Counted from the first letter of the stretch, positions 14,563-21,228 are shown. The stretch: DNA of 59,213 nucleotides from an uncultured Verrucomicrobiota bacterium (GCA_903825435.1 CAIKAP010000089.1:1-59213), one strand, 5' to 3'. Notes: generated by a model not told the origin, from the letters alone. A program made the numbers and translations.

Positions 14563-16058
14563 TGCACCCCCTCGACGAATTCGCCGACGACCCGATGCCA
14601 ACCCAGGCACCACGACTGCAGGCGGCACCAGCACCGACCCCAAGCTACACCGAGGACGTGACACGCGCCCTGCCGCACGCCATCGGCCCGGAAAAATCCA
14701 TCCTGAGCAGCATGCTGCAGGAGCCCCAACAATGGATCGGTGCCGCCGTCGAAATCGGCCTGACTGCCAGCCATTTTTACATGCCCAGCCACGCAACCCT
14801 ATTCGCCACTCTTGTGGACCTCGAAAACCAGGGCACCGAGATCGAACTTGTCAGCCTGGTGCAGAAGCTGCTCGACACCGGCCTGCTCGACCGGATCGGC
14901 GGACCAGCGGCTCTCACCGACATCTACACCTACGCGCCAAGCGCCGGCCACTTCCGGCACCACGCCAAGATCGTGCAGGACAAGTTCGTCCTGCGCTCGA
15001 TCATCCAAAACGCCACCGAGTCCATCGCGGCCGCCTACGACGCGCCCGACGAAGTGGACGAACTACTCGACAGCACCGAGGAGCGATTTATGGCGATTCG
15101 CAACACCCGCGAGACAGGAACCGACGTGGCGGTCAAGACCACTGTGGAAGTCGTCTGCGACATGGTGCAGGCCAAGATGCGCGGAGAGCAGGAAGTGTTC
15201 GGCATCAGCACCGGCTACGACACCCTCGACCGCCTCGGCGTGACGTTAAAACCCGGCGAGGTATTCATCATCGCCGCCAGACCATCTATCGGAAAGACGA
15301 GCCTCATGATGAACATCGCCGAGCGAGTCTGCCTCGACTGCCAGAACCCAACACTGGTGTTCAGCCTCGAAATGACCCGCACCCAACTGATCGACCGCCT
15401 GATTTTCAGCCGCGCCAGGATCAACAGCGCCGAAGTGGTCAGCGGTTGGAATCCGAACAAAGGCGACCTACAACGATTCCACCGCGCCGCCATGGACGTC
15501 GCCACATCCCTGCTGCATATCAACGACCAACCCGACCTCACCATCGGCCAACTCCGCGCCATCGCCCGCAGGAAGCACAAGGAGGCCAAACTAAAGCTGA
15601 TCGCCATCGACTACCTGCAACTCCTGCACTCGACCAGCAAACAGGCCACCGGCAGCCGTGAACGCGAAGTGGCGGAAATCAGCAGCGGCATCAAGGCTCT
15701 GGCCAAAGAACTCGGCATCCCGATCATCCTGCTGGCGCAACTCAACCGCGGCCCCGAGCAGCGCACCGGCAAGAACTACGGCAAGCCCAGGCTGGCCGAC
15801 CTACGCGAGAGCGGGAGCATCGAGCAGGACGCCGACATGGTCAGCCTACTCTACCGGGCCAGCTATTACGCCGACGACGAGGCATCCGCTACGGACGACG
15901 CCAGCGCGGAACTCATCATAGCCAAGAACCGCAATGGCCCGACCGGATCCGCGCACCTGACATTCTGCAAGGAACTCATGCGGTTTGAAAGCGGGTCGCC
16001 GGCCGCAGAACAGAACATGCCAAAACAACGATCCTTTCTATCCCGCGATGACGACTGA
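14562..16058 (+). CDS. dnaB: DnaB-type replicative helicase
   Basis: 498 residues, full length. The N-terminal helical domain is at about 35-150 (AIGPEKSILSSMLQEPQQW, FYMPSHATLFATLVDL). The RecA-like domain carries Walker A ARPSIGKTS near 239-247, Walker B IAIDYLQLL near 347-355, and RESGSIEQDADMVSLLYR, the signature of DnaB helicases. It unwinds the fork for host polymerase; no phage replicative polymerase is encoded. The start overlaps the loader gene by ATGA. Confidence 0.93.
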   Translation: MHPLDEFADDPMPTQAPRLQAAPAPTPSYTEDVTRALPHAIGPEKSILSSMLQEPQQWIGAAVEIGLTASHFYMPSHATLFATLVDLENQGTEIELVSLVQKLLDTGLLDRIGGPAALTDIYTYAPSAGHFRHHAKIVQDKFVLRSIIQNATESIAAAYDAPDEVDELLDSTEERFMAIRNTRETGTDVAVKTTVEVVCDMVQAKMRGEQEVFGISTGYDTLDRLGVTLKPGEVFIIAARPSIGKTSLMMNIAERVCLDCQNPTLVFSLEMTRTQLIDRLIFSRARINSAEVVSGWNPNKGDLQRFHRAAMDVATSLLHINDQPDLTIGQLRAIARRKHKEAKLKLIAIDYLQLLHSTSKQATGSREREVAEISSGIKALAKELGIPIILLAQLNRGPEQRTGKNYGKPRLADLRESGSIEQDADMVSLLYRASYYADDEASATDDASAELIIAKNRNGPTGSAHLTFCKELMRFESGSPAAEQNMPKQRSFLSRDDD

Positions 16059-16281
16059 AATCACACCCGCACACCAAGCAATCCTCGAGCGCGTGAAGCA
16101 GATCACCTACGCCCGCCAGATCAACTGGATCACCAGTCAGCCGCAGGACTCGGAACTGGAAACAACCCACCAAGCGGAACTCAAGTGCCTCAGTGAGTCG
16201 CTGACCCAGCACGAACCAGTAGCCACCAAACAAACCCTGCTCCAGCGGTTCTTCGCGTGGATGGAAAGAATGAAAATATGA
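16048..16281 (+). CDS. Hypothetical protein, 77 aa
   Basis: Not recognised. Wholly helical, with TPAHQAILERVKQITYARQI and LKCLSESLTQHE. Ends in a basic amphipathic segment (LLQRFFAWMERMKI). Overlaps the helicase end by 11 bases. Its stop codon overlaps the left core of palindrome p1, where the forward cassette array begins. Confidence 0.5.
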   Translation: MTTEITPAHQAILERVKQITYARQINWITSQPQDSELETTHQAELKCLSESLTQHEPVATKQTLLQRFFAWMERMKI

Positions 16282-16399
16282 ACGTCCAAGGCCACGCGTC
16301 GGGGCGGCAGGAACCACAACTGAAGCGATAACGCATCTCCAATCCTATGAGCAACGAAACTAGAACCAATGCCCCGTCGCGTGCGCCGACTTGTTCGGC
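16277..16399 (+). repeat. attC-like site p1, start of forward array
   Basis: Left core TATGAAC, right core GTTCGGC after CGACTT. Inner arms CACGCG.CGGGGC pair with GCCCCG.CGCGTG, leaving one mismatch. The loop contains the ATG of the PolX-like gene. The left core has no partner upstream, so p1 is the array edge. The opening core GTTCGGC is closed exactly at p2. Confidence 0.8.
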
Positions 16400-16958
16400 T
16401 GGAAAAGTTCGCTGGCCGCGATCCGCCGGATTGGAAGTTGCCAAAGAACTCTGCGACCGACTCAAACCGTGCTGCGAAAAGCTGATCGTGGCGGGCAGTC
16501 TTCGCCGCCGGAAATCCGACATTGGTGACGTGGAAATCCTCTACGTCTCGCGCATGGAATCCCGCCCATTCGACATGTTCTCCTCCGTCTCGGTCAGCCT
16601 GGCGGAAGAGGAGATTGCGAGGATGCTGGAAGACGGGACGGTGATGAAGCGCCCGTCGAAAGTCGGTGGCACGGCATGGGGAGACAAAAACAAGCTGGCG
16701 CTTCACCGCTCCGGCATGCCCGTCGATCTATTCCGCACGATGCCCGAATCATGGTGGAACTATCTGGTCTGCCGCACCGGCCCAGCCGATAGCAATACGC
16801 GGATCGCCCACGAGGCGCAGCACAAAGGCTACCGCTGGAATCCCTATGGTGCCGGATATACCTGCCTTGCCGATGGCCGCATCACGCCGATGGACAGCGA
16901 GGAATCCGTCTTCGCATTCGTCGGCCTTCCCTACCTTGAACCATGGAACCGAAAATAA
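16347..16958 (+). CDS. PolX-type nucleotidyltransferase in a cassette
   Basis: 203 residues. The Pol-beta superfamily palm motif is VAGSLRRRKSDIGDVEIL (Gly50-Ser51, Asp61 and Glu63), with a third carboxylate at MPVDLF (Asp127). A short thumb-like end (WWNYLVCRTGPADSNTRIA) follows. There is no 8-kDa lyase domain, so it is a minimal phage-type enzyme that could fill small gaps or add nucleotides. The ATG at 16347 lies in the loop of site p1, so about 18 N-terminal residues come from that palindrome. A TTG at 16431 matches the usual family start better. It is the sole gene of the cassette between p1 and p2. Confidence 0.75.
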   Translation: MSNETRTNAPSRAPTCSAGKVRWPRSAGLEVAKELCDRLKPCCEKLIVAGSLRRRKSDIGDVEILYVSRMESRPFDMFSSVSVSLAEEEIARMLEDGTVMKRPSKVGGTAWGDKNKLALHRSGMPVDLFRTMPESWWNYLVCRTGPADSNTRIAHEAQHKGYRWNPYGAGYTCLADGRITPMDSEESVFAFVGLPYLEPWNRK

Positions 16959-16965
16959 TTTCTCT

Positions 16966-17067
16966 GCCGAACGCCGATGTCCAGCCGACCACACCAGCGC
17001 CCCAATAGCATGAAAGCACGAACTAACAAGAACGCTGGTGCGGGTCGGCTGGGACGCCTTGTTCGGC
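16966..17067 (+). repeat. attC-like site p2
   Basis: The clearest palindrome. GCCGAAC and GTTCGGC are the cores, with CAGCCGACC/GGTCGGCTG and ACCAGCG/CGCTGGT as arms and one extra base in the right arm. CGCCTT precedes the right crossover. The left core closes the PolX cassette (7 of 7). The right core is closed at p3 (8 of 8). Confidence 0.88.
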
Positions 17068-17264
17068 CTTTCGAGGTCGGGGAAAGCGTGTACTACCAGA
17101 ACCACGCTGCCGGATACCAGATATTCCCGCTGGAAGTGTTGGACATCGCAGGAAATATCGTCACCGCCAGAAACGAAGAATGCCGGACATTCACGTTCCG
17201 AGCCGATACAGGACGGGCCACATGGTCCCCGAATCTGTCGATCAAGCATTGGCCGAACGTCTAA
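17010..17264 (+). CDS. Hypothetical cassette protein, 84 aa
   Basis: Not recognised. A small beta-rich protein (VGESVYYQNHAAGYQIFPLEVLDI, NIVTARNEECRTFTF), plausibly an SH3-like barrel. The ATG at 17010 is in the loop of p2, and the first 19 residues (MKARTNKNAGAGRLGRLVR) are encoded by its right arm. The end (IKHWPNV) runs into the left core of p3. Thus the whole gene is framed by two palindromes, as expected for a single-gene cassette. Confidence 0.6.
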   Translation: MKARTNKNAGAGRLGRLVRPFEVGESVYYQNHAAGYQIFPLEVLDIAGNIVTARNEECRTFTFRADTGRATWSPNLSIKHWPNV

Positions 17265-17355
17265 ATGCACCCACCGCTATGAGCGCCCCCGACCCGACCG
17301 TTAAAACCCCTGACGCAGCCGCGAATAGCGGTTGCGGTGCCATGCCTTGTTCTCC
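17252..17355 (+). repeat. attC-like site p3
   Basis: Left core GCCGAAC, right core GTTCTCC after GCCTT. Arms GCACC.CACCGCTAT pair with ATAGCGGTTGCGGTGC, with the extra bases in the right arm. The opening core GTTCTCCC is closed at p4 by GGGAGAAC (8 of 8). Confidence 0.88.
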
Positions 17356-17359
17356 CGTT

Positions 17360-17542
17360 ATGACGCGGTACTGGACACTTCTGTTTGAGACGCACGACGG
17401 GATGTGCCACCCAACAAGAATTACCTTCAGGACCGAAGGAACCGAAGCCGACGCTCGACGGCATGGATCGGAATATATGCAACGCGAATCCCGGTGGCTG
17501 AAATCCATCTGCGATTGTTACCCAACAGAGATCAAATCATGA
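17360..17542 (+). CDS. Hypothetical cassette protein, 60 aa
   Basis: Not recognised. A compact alpha/beta protein (TRYWTLLFETHDG, RITFRTEGTEADARRHG, ESRWLKSICDCYP). The ATG at 17360 begins 5 bases after the right core of p3, the usual position for a cassette gene. An ATG at 17279 in the palindrome loop would add 27 residues. First of three genes in the p3-p4 cassette. The stop overlaps the next ATG as ATGA. Confidence 0.6.
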   Translation: MTRYWTLLFETHDGMCHPTRITFRTEGTEADARRHGSEYMQRESRWLKSICDCYPTEIKS

Positions 17543-17733
17543 GCGACCCCGAAACAGAAACAGTCAACGTCACCATCATAGGAGAGACGGAGAAAGCCTA
17601 TCGTTTAAGCGATGGCGAACTTGAGAGATGGTTCCCGAAATCGGAAGTCACCTTCCAACAGCGGAACATCAAGACCGGCAAGGCCACAGCGGAAATCCCG
17701 CTCTGGCTGCTCGAAGCGAAAGGATGGAACTAA
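17539..17733 (+). CDS. Hypothetical cassette protein, 64 aa
   Basis: Not recognised. An acidic small beta protein (VNVTIIGETEKAYRLSDGELERWFPKSEV and AEIPLWLLEAKGW). The pattern 'WFPKS' followed by 'EIPLWLLEAKG' is seen in small phage and mobile-element proteins that I cannot name. Coupled at both ends: ATGA at the start, TAATG at the stop. Middle gene of the p3-p4 cassette. Confidence 0.6.
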   Translation: MSDPETETVNVTIIGETEKAYRLSDGELERWFPKSEVTFQQRNIKTGKATAEIPLWLLEAKGWN

Positions 17734-18590
17734 TGAAAGGACTACGACTCGACAACCCGAACGGCATGCTACCCGATCCCGGCGAATATGGACGCGACTC
17801 ACGCGGCGACTGGTATGGCATGACTCCCAACGGACACCTTGCAAACCTCAGCGCTCATGCCGTCATGGAAGAGGACGACGGGACGATCACCGTGCATCCA
17901 TCCATCTTGGTGAAGGCACCGGATGGCACCGAACTGTGGCACGGATTCCTACGCGACGGCGTGTGGGAACCGTGCGGACACTATTGGGAGAACGTCAAAG
18001 TGCATGCGCCCGCGCCAAGCCCGGAGATTGAAACGCAACAAGCAAGCTTTTGCGGGTCGCATGCCACGCCTTGTTCGGAATCTTCAATTATTGGGGACTC
18101 AACCTTGCCCACGTCTGAAATTCCCTCCCTGCAAAACCCCAACCGCAAGAATCCCACCAATCTGAAAGAAAAATCCGCGCAACTTTATCCGGGGTACCCT
18201 TGGGGAACGGAAAAAGCCCGCCTGGAAGAGTGGTATGGCATCCCATTAGACCTAACAGGAAAGAGCGTGCTGTCGCGACACGAATTCGCAAAAGTAGCAG
18301 CGCTTCTTCACTGCATTGAGGTAATTTGCCCGACGATGACCATTGCCGAACTACTTCATGAACTTCTTCTCTATGCGCGTGACAGATCGCTTCCCAGGTG
18401 CATTGTGAGCCATCTAGTGGAACATCCATTATTCTCAGATCAGCGAATAATGAAGTTGGATGGTCCGAGCGCTCAATCTGACCTAGAATCATTGATGCTT
18501 CATACCATGTGTGGGTCGCTTCAAGGTTTGGTGTCATTGTGTGATATGCCTTCTGATTGTTTCTCTAAGGTGTCATCAAATATCGCTTAA
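17733..18590 (+). CDS. Fused cassette ORF: DUF6527-like N-terminus joined across an attC-like site
   Basis: 285 residues that read without stop through palindrome p4. Residues 1-85 look like a small DUF6527-type protein (MTPNGHLANLSAHAV, EEDDGTITVHPSILV, LWHGFLRDGVWE). Residues about 86-117 are encoded by the palindrome itself. The rest (IPLDLTGKSVLSRHEFAKVA, AELLHELLLYARD) is an unrelated helical domain that belongs to the next cassette. So one frame joins two cassettes. Either a fusion protein is made, or the second part has its own unrecognised start. The start overlaps the previous stop as TAATG. Confidence 0.55.
   Translation: MKGLRLDNPNGMLPDPGEYGRDSRGDWYGMTPNGHLANLSAHAVMEEDDGTITVHPSILVKAPDGTELWHGFLRDGVWEPCGHYWENVKVHAPAPSPEIETQQASFCGSHATPCSESSIIGDSTLPTSEIPSLQNPNRKNPTNLKEKSAQLYPGYPWGTEKARLEEWYGIPLDLTGKSVLSRHEFAKVAALLHCIEVICPTMTIAELLHELLLYARDRSLPRCIVSHLVEHPLFSDQRIMKLDGPSAQSDLESLMLHTMCGSLQGLVSLCDMPSDCFSKVSSNIA
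17987..18079 (+). repeat. attC-like site p4, inside an open frame
   Basis: Left core GGAGAAC, right core GTTCGGA after GCCTT. Arms GTG.CATGCG.CCCGC pair with GCGGGTCGCATGCCAC, with two single extra bases, both in the right arm. The left core closes the p3 cassette, and the right core is closed at p5 by TTCCGAAC (8 of 8). The frame of gene 17733-18590 stays open through it. Confidence 0.88.
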
Positions 18591-18852
18591 TCTCCAATAT
18601 GCTGGGAAAACTCATGAGCAACCCAACTGCATGCCGAAAAGGACTCCCATCGGGATCGCCTCCAAACTTCTCAACAAACCGATCAAGGTCGTTGGGAAGC
18701 CATTCTGCAATCTTATGCCCCGGCAGCAAACCAAGGAAGCGCATCTTGAAAATAGCGATTCCCTGCTGCGTAACCGACAGCATGACCTTTTCTCCTGAAT
18801 CCAACTGCACAGTCGAATACCGTGACTCCATGTATGTGATGATACGTGCCAT
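18565..18852 (-). CDS. Hypothetical protein, 95 aa, minus strand in cassette p4-p5
   Basis: Not recognised. Mixed alpha/beta (MARIITYMESRYSTVQLDS, KVMLSVTQQGIAIFKMRF, WLPNDLDRFVEKFGGD). Overlaps the end of the plus-strand gene by 26 bases and is transcribed toward it. The ATG at 18852 lies 10 bases inside the cassette end, with AT-rich DNA upstream. A minus-strand gene inside a plus-strand cassette must carry its own promoter. Confidence 0.55.
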   Translation of the reverse strand: MARIITYMESRYSTVQLDSGEKVMLSVTQQGIAIFKMRFLGLLPGHKIAEWLPNDLDRFVEKFGGDPDGSPFRHAVGLLMSFPSILEIKRYLMTP

Positions 18853-18861
18853 ATTTTTATT

Positions 18862-18948
18862 TCCGAACGCTGATGGTGATGCGTCGGCGCGGAAACCGCC
18901 GCTGTAACTACTGAGCCTCTCGCCGTCGCATCCACCTTCTTGTTCTGA
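18862..18948 (+). repeat. attC-like site p5
   Basis: Left core TCCGAAC, right core GTTCTGA after TTCTT. Arms GGTG.ATGCG.CGGCG pair with CGCCGTCGCATCCACC, with one extra base in the right arm. Its right half is identical over 36 bases (18922-18957) to site m1 at 11080-11115. Its opening core pairs with the p6 left core at 6 of 7 positions. Confidence 0.85.
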
Positions 18949-18970
18949 GTCTTAATTCCAAACCGCTGCC

Positions 18971-19144
18971 ATGCCCAAAAGCTACTCACCACCGAAAAAC
19001 CCAAGCCGCCAATACCTGGAAGACATCGCCTGGATCAAGGCGTTTGTCGGGTGCGGGTGGACTGGAAAACGCGCCATCGGGGCTGCCGACGCAGCCATAG
19101 GAATCACCATCATCCTGCCACAAAAGAAAAAACGTCCGAACTGA
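18971..19144 (+). CDS. Small cassette protein, 57 aa
   Basis: A short open frame alone in the 190-base cassette between p5 and p6. It starts 23 bases after the right core. It is basic, with a helical middle (YLEDIAWIKAFVGCGWTGKRA) and a hydrophobic end (AAIGITIILPQKKKRPN). It may contact membranes, but no family is recognised. The stop lies in the left arm of p6. Confidence 0.5.
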   Translation: MPKSYSPPKNPSRQYLEDIAWIKAFVGCGWTGKRAIGAADAAIGITIILPQKKKRPN

Positions 19145-19220
19145 CGCTATGAGCGCCCCAGACGCAAAATTAACCCCGGAGCCCGCCGCGAATGCGGTTA
19201 GCTCCAGGGTCTTGTTGGAC
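19135..19220 (+). repeat. attC-like site p6
   Basis: Left core TCCGAAC, right core GTTGGAC after GTCTT. GTTGGAC fits the classical GTTRRRY consensus. The arms are weaker than elsewhere, but a nested hairpin GGAGC/GCTCC is clear. The opening core GTTGGACG is closed at p7 by CGTCCAAC (8 of 8). Confidence 0.75.
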
Positions 19221-19223
19221 GTC

Positions 19224-19457
19224 TTAGACGAGCGTGGACATGACGTTGAGCGGGGCGGCCTCAGGCATGCGGCCGGACTCCCAGCCCTCGACTGTGCGTC
19301 GGGACACGCCGCACTTGTCGGCAAGCTGTTGTGTGCTCAATTTGAGCTTGGCGCGGATCGCCTTGATGCCGGGGGCGTAGTCCATGACCTTCCCGTCATC
19401 CCCGAGGATGACGGGTTGGCCGTAAGAACTTGCAGAGTGATTGCATGTGACTCTCAT
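19224..19457 (-). CDS. XRE-family HTH regulator in cassette
   Basis: 77 residues. The HTH is KLKLSTQQLADKCGVSRRTVEGWESGRMP at about 37-65, a textbook XRE/Cro domain. An internal ATG (MDYAPGIKAIRAKLKL) may be the real start. It is the last gene of a three-gene minus-strand operon (20021 to 19224) that fills the p6-p7 cassette. The operon's control region at 20060-20135 carries a TTACGC-6-GCGTAA palindrome that this protein could bind. The plus-strand frame covering these genes is a shadow. Confidence 0.7.
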   Translation of the reverse strand: MRVTCNHSASSYGQPVILGDDGKVMDYAPGIKAIRAKLKLSTQQLADKCGVSRRTVEGWESGRMPEAAPLNVMSTLV

Positions 19458-19460
19458 GGC

Positions 19461-19685
19461 TTATGCGAGGTTGGCGGTGACAAAATCCCCATGCTTGGAG
19501 TCCACCCAAAGGCCGCGCAGCGAGCCGTCAGGCATGCGGGTCCAAAACGTGGCGGTGATGAGCTTGCCGGATGCAAATCCGACCGCAGCGCCCATGGATT
19601 CCGGGCGGGCGAAAAATCCGGTGCCGCGATCCTCAGTGATGAGGCCGCGCCGGCCGGTAGTGTCTATGATGTGTTTGATGGTCAT
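19461..19685 (-). CDS. Hypothetical cassette protein, 74 aa
   Basis: Not recognised. A small beta-rich protein (HIIDTTGRRGLITEDRGTGFF, GKLITATFWTRMPDGSLRGLWVDS). It lies 3 bases before the XRE gene in the same minus-strand operon. No catalytic pattern or membrane segment is visible. Confidence 0.55.
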   Translation of the reverse strand: MTIKHIIDTTGRRGLITEDRGTGFFARPESMGAAVGFASGKLITATFWTRMPDGSLRGLWVDSKHGDFVTANLA

Positions 19686-19706
19686 GGTTGTGTGTGGGGT
19701 TGGAGA

Positions 19707-20021
19707 TTACAGGGTTTTGATCGCGGCTTGCAGCTCGGCGAGAGAGTAACCGCGAGCAAGGCAAGCGGTGTTGGCGGCGGCAAGATCTTTGGCTGTCCAC
19801 CCCTGGGCCTTGGCCCACGCGCGGGCGGATTCGATGCCCTCGCGAGTGGCCAACGGGCTGGCGGCAGCGCGGGCGGAGGCCAACTCGGCGCTCAGACGCT
19901 CAATCTCGGACTCGTCAACGTAGCCGCCTTGGGACTCGTTGTTGACGGCGCGGAAAGCGGCGCGCTTGGCGGCGGCGGCTTTGAGATCGGATTCGATGGA
20001 GGTGATGGGGCGGGTGGTCAT
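19707..20021 (-). CDS. Hypothetical helical cassette protein, 104 aa
   Basis: Not recognised. Helical and Ala-rich, with ESDLKAAAAKRAAFRAVN, a heptad-like ESEIERLSAELASARAAASPLAT, and a C-terminal SAP-like piece (AWAKAQGWTAKDLAAANTACLARGYS). I chose the ATG at 20021 because it follows the A/C-rich leader style used across the genome; 20048 is an alternative. First gene of the cassette's minus-strand operon. A link with the XRE gene in a toxin-antitoxin-like unit is conceivable but not shown. Confidence 0.55.
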   Translation of the reverse strand: MTTRPITSIESDLKAAAAKRAAFRAVNNESQGGYVDESEIERLSAELASARAAASPLATREGIESARAWAKAQGWTAKDLAAANTACLARGYSLAELQAAIKTL

Positions 20022-20068
20022 GGTCTTGGTGGTTTGCAGGGGCCTCATTGCCCGCTGACGAGATCAAT

Positions 20069-20116
20069 TTACGCTTTTCTGCGTAACGGTCAACAATTAT
20101 TTTCGCATTTCTGCAT
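20069..20116 (-). promoter_or_regulatory. Operator-like repeats upstream of cassette minus operon
   Basis: A perfect inverted repeat TTACGC-TTTTCT-GCGTAA lies at 20069-20086. A similar box, CGCATTTCTGCAT, lies at 20104-20116 and matches CGCTTTTCTGCGT inside the first. Two related boxes 32 bases apart in an AT-rich gap, upstream of an operon that encodes an XRE protein, suggest autoregulation. Confidence 0.5.
20095..20105 (-). promoter_or_regulatory. Shared AT-rich promoter-like motif, copy 2
   Basis: CGAAAATAATT on the minus strand, identical to 3041-3051. It lies between the two operator-like boxes, 74 bases upstream of the start at 20021. Confidence 0.35.
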
Positions 20117-20143
20117 ATTTTTTTTCAGGGCCGATTTCGGTCC

Positions 20144-20294
20144 GTCCAACGCTAACTGTCCACCCGTGGGCGAGAAAGAATAAGCCAATGGACCCATCAG
20201 ACCGACTCCAAATGTACTACGACGCATTCAGCGCACGCCAGCGCCTAGCAAAAGAGCAAGCGAAACGCCCATCGGGTGCGACGGATTGTTCGAC
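20144..20294 (+). repeat. attC-like site p7
   Basis: The longest site, 151 bases. CCGTCCAAC and GTTCGACGG frame it. CACCCG.TGGGCG (20161-20172) pairs with CGCCCATCGGGTG (20266-20278), with one extra A in the right arm. The 93-base loop holds the start of gene 20188-20481. The opening core GTTCGAC is closed at p8 (7 of 7). Confidence 0.85.
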
Positions 20295-20481
20295 GGTTCT
20301 TGTAACCGCTCGCGACCCACAAGCAGTGGAGCTTCTTACCCGCGCCGTCAAATGGTTGGACCGCCTGCACAACCGCAGGGACATGGTATCCCCTGCATTT
20401 TGGGATAACTATACCGACCCCGAACCGCTGTTGCGCGATGTCCGCAAGTATCTGTCGAACGCAGAGGTATCCGACCGATGA
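20188..20481 (+). CDS. Hypothetical cassette protein, 97 aa
   Basis: Not recognised. Helical (MDPSDRLQMYYDAFSARQRLAKEQAK, QAVELLTRAVKWLDRLHN), with an acidic end (YTDPEPLLRDVRKYLSNAE). The ATG is in the loop of p7, and residues up to about 36 are encoded by the loop and right arm of that site. The C-terminus runs into the left arm of p8. It fills the p7-p8 cassette. Confidence 0.55.
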   Translation: MDPSDRLQMYYDAFSARQRLAKEQAKRPSGATDCSTVLVTARDPQAVELLTRAVKWLDRLHNRRDMVSPAFWDNYTDPEPLLRDVRKYLSNAEVSDR

Positions 20482-20553
20482 CAGCGCCCCAGGACATCAC
20501 CACACCCCAAGACTCCCCCGCTGGCAGCGGTTCGGATCACCGTCTTGTTCGTG
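20454..20553 (+). repeat. attC-like site p8
   Basis: Left core GTCGAAC, right core GTTCGTG after GTCTT. Arms ATCCGA.CCG and CGGTTCGGAT pair with one extra base in the right arm, then CAGCG/CGCTG. The opening core GTTCGTGG is closed at p9 by CCACGAAC (8 of 8). Confidence 0.85.
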
Positions 20554-20589
20554 GTCTTTGGGGACGCCCGAAAAAAATCTCACTTTGTG

Positions 20590-20600
20590 CGAAAATAAAT
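20590..20600 (+). promoter_or_regulatory. Shared AT-rich promoter-like motif, copy 3
   Basis: CGAAAATAAAT, one base different from the copies at 3041 and 20095 (minus). It lies 77 bases before the ATG of gene 20677-20934, inside the p8-p9 cassette. The cassette may therefore carry its own promoter. Confidence 0.35.
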
Positions 20601-20676
20601 GTTGGCTTGGTTCGCCCTTTGTGCGATTCTCTCCCCGTCGCCGCGAGCGACGCAAACAACCAACCAAATCAATCGA

Positions 20677-20934
20677 ATGAAACTGCAAATCACAAACCGC
20701 CGGGCGCTGCTGAAAAACTTCAACGTCGAGAACTGCACGACCGCCGCAAACTCAAGATACGTCGGTGCCGAAGTCCTCACGAATCGCAACAATCCGCTGG
20801 CCATCGGCTTCAAGCACACGAATGGAAGTGGATACCACATCCTGACTTTCCGGTGCGTTGATCGTGCGACCGGGAAATGCGTCTGCACAGAGTCGGGATT
20901 CGAGGAAACCGCAAAACATGTCTATTGCGCATGA
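20677..20934 (+). CDS. Hypothetical cassette protein, 85 aa
   Basis: Not recognised. A compact beta-rich protein (KLQITNRRALLKNFNVENC, YVGAEVLTNRNNPLAIGFKHTNG, YHILTFRCVDRATGKCVC). The ATG at 20677 follows the leader CAACCAAATCAATCGA, with no Shine-Dalgarno. The stop overlaps the ATG of the XRE gene as ATGA, so the two are coupled, like a target or partner protein with its regulator. Confidence 0.55.
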   Translation: MKLQITNRRALLKNFNVENCTTAANSRYVGAEVLTNRNNPLAIGFKHTNGSGYHILTFRCVDRATGKCVCTESGFEETAKHVYCA

Positions 20935-21119
20935 ACTTCTCAGAAACCATCCGCACCGAACGCGAGCGCCTCGGCCTGACACAGGCAGGGGTGGCCGCTC
21001 GTCTTGGCGTCTCCAAGTCGGTCATCGAAAAATGGGAAGCCGGCACCCGCACCCCCCTTGCAATCACGCAAGAGGGGGTGCTCTCCCGTCTTCGATCAAC
21101 CCCGAAATCCCGAAAGTGA
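20931..21119 (+). CDS. XRE-family HTH regulator in cassette, 62 aa
   Basis: Residues 4-45 are a canonical XRE domain (TIRTERERLGLTQAGVAARLGVSKSVIEKWEAGTRTP). The rest is a short tail. The stop comes 4 bases before the left core of site p9. Coupled to gene 20677-20934, it forms a two-gene cassette. The pairing recalls HTH antitoxins next to a small partner, but nothing proves that. Confidence 0.7.
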   Translation: MNFSETIRTERERLGLTQAGVAARLGVSKSVIEKWEAGTRTPLAITQEGVLSRLRSTPKSRK

Positions 21120-21123
21120 ATCC

Positions 21124-21228
21124 CACGAACGACCAAGCTGAGCGATGAGAGGGAGCGTGCAAATGATGTTCGATTGCAACGTGGACGTGCCCGCGCTCCC
21201 TCTCATTCGCTCCAGCGCGTGGTTAGAC
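21124..21228 (+). repeat. attC-like site p9
   Basis: Left core CACGAAC, right core GTTAGAC, which fits the classical GTTRRRY consensus exactly. Arms GAGCG.ATGAGAGGGAGCG pair with CGCTCCCTCTCATTCGCTC, with one extra base in the right arm. The opening core, GTTAGACGGCC, is complementary over 11 bases to GGCCGTCTAAC at 21777-21787. Confidence 0.9.

Noticed and set aside
19149-20183. A 344-codon plus-strand open frame, rich in Gly, Ala and Val
   Set aside because: It lies opposite three compact minus-strand genes, one with a clear XRE domain. Its composition is that of a reverse-strand shadow in GC-rich DNA.
20478-20861. A 127-codon plus-strand frame starting in site p8
   Set aside because: It overlaps gene 20677-20934 in another frame and has a low-complexity, Arg/His-rich composition. 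The coupled pair 20677/20931 is better supported.
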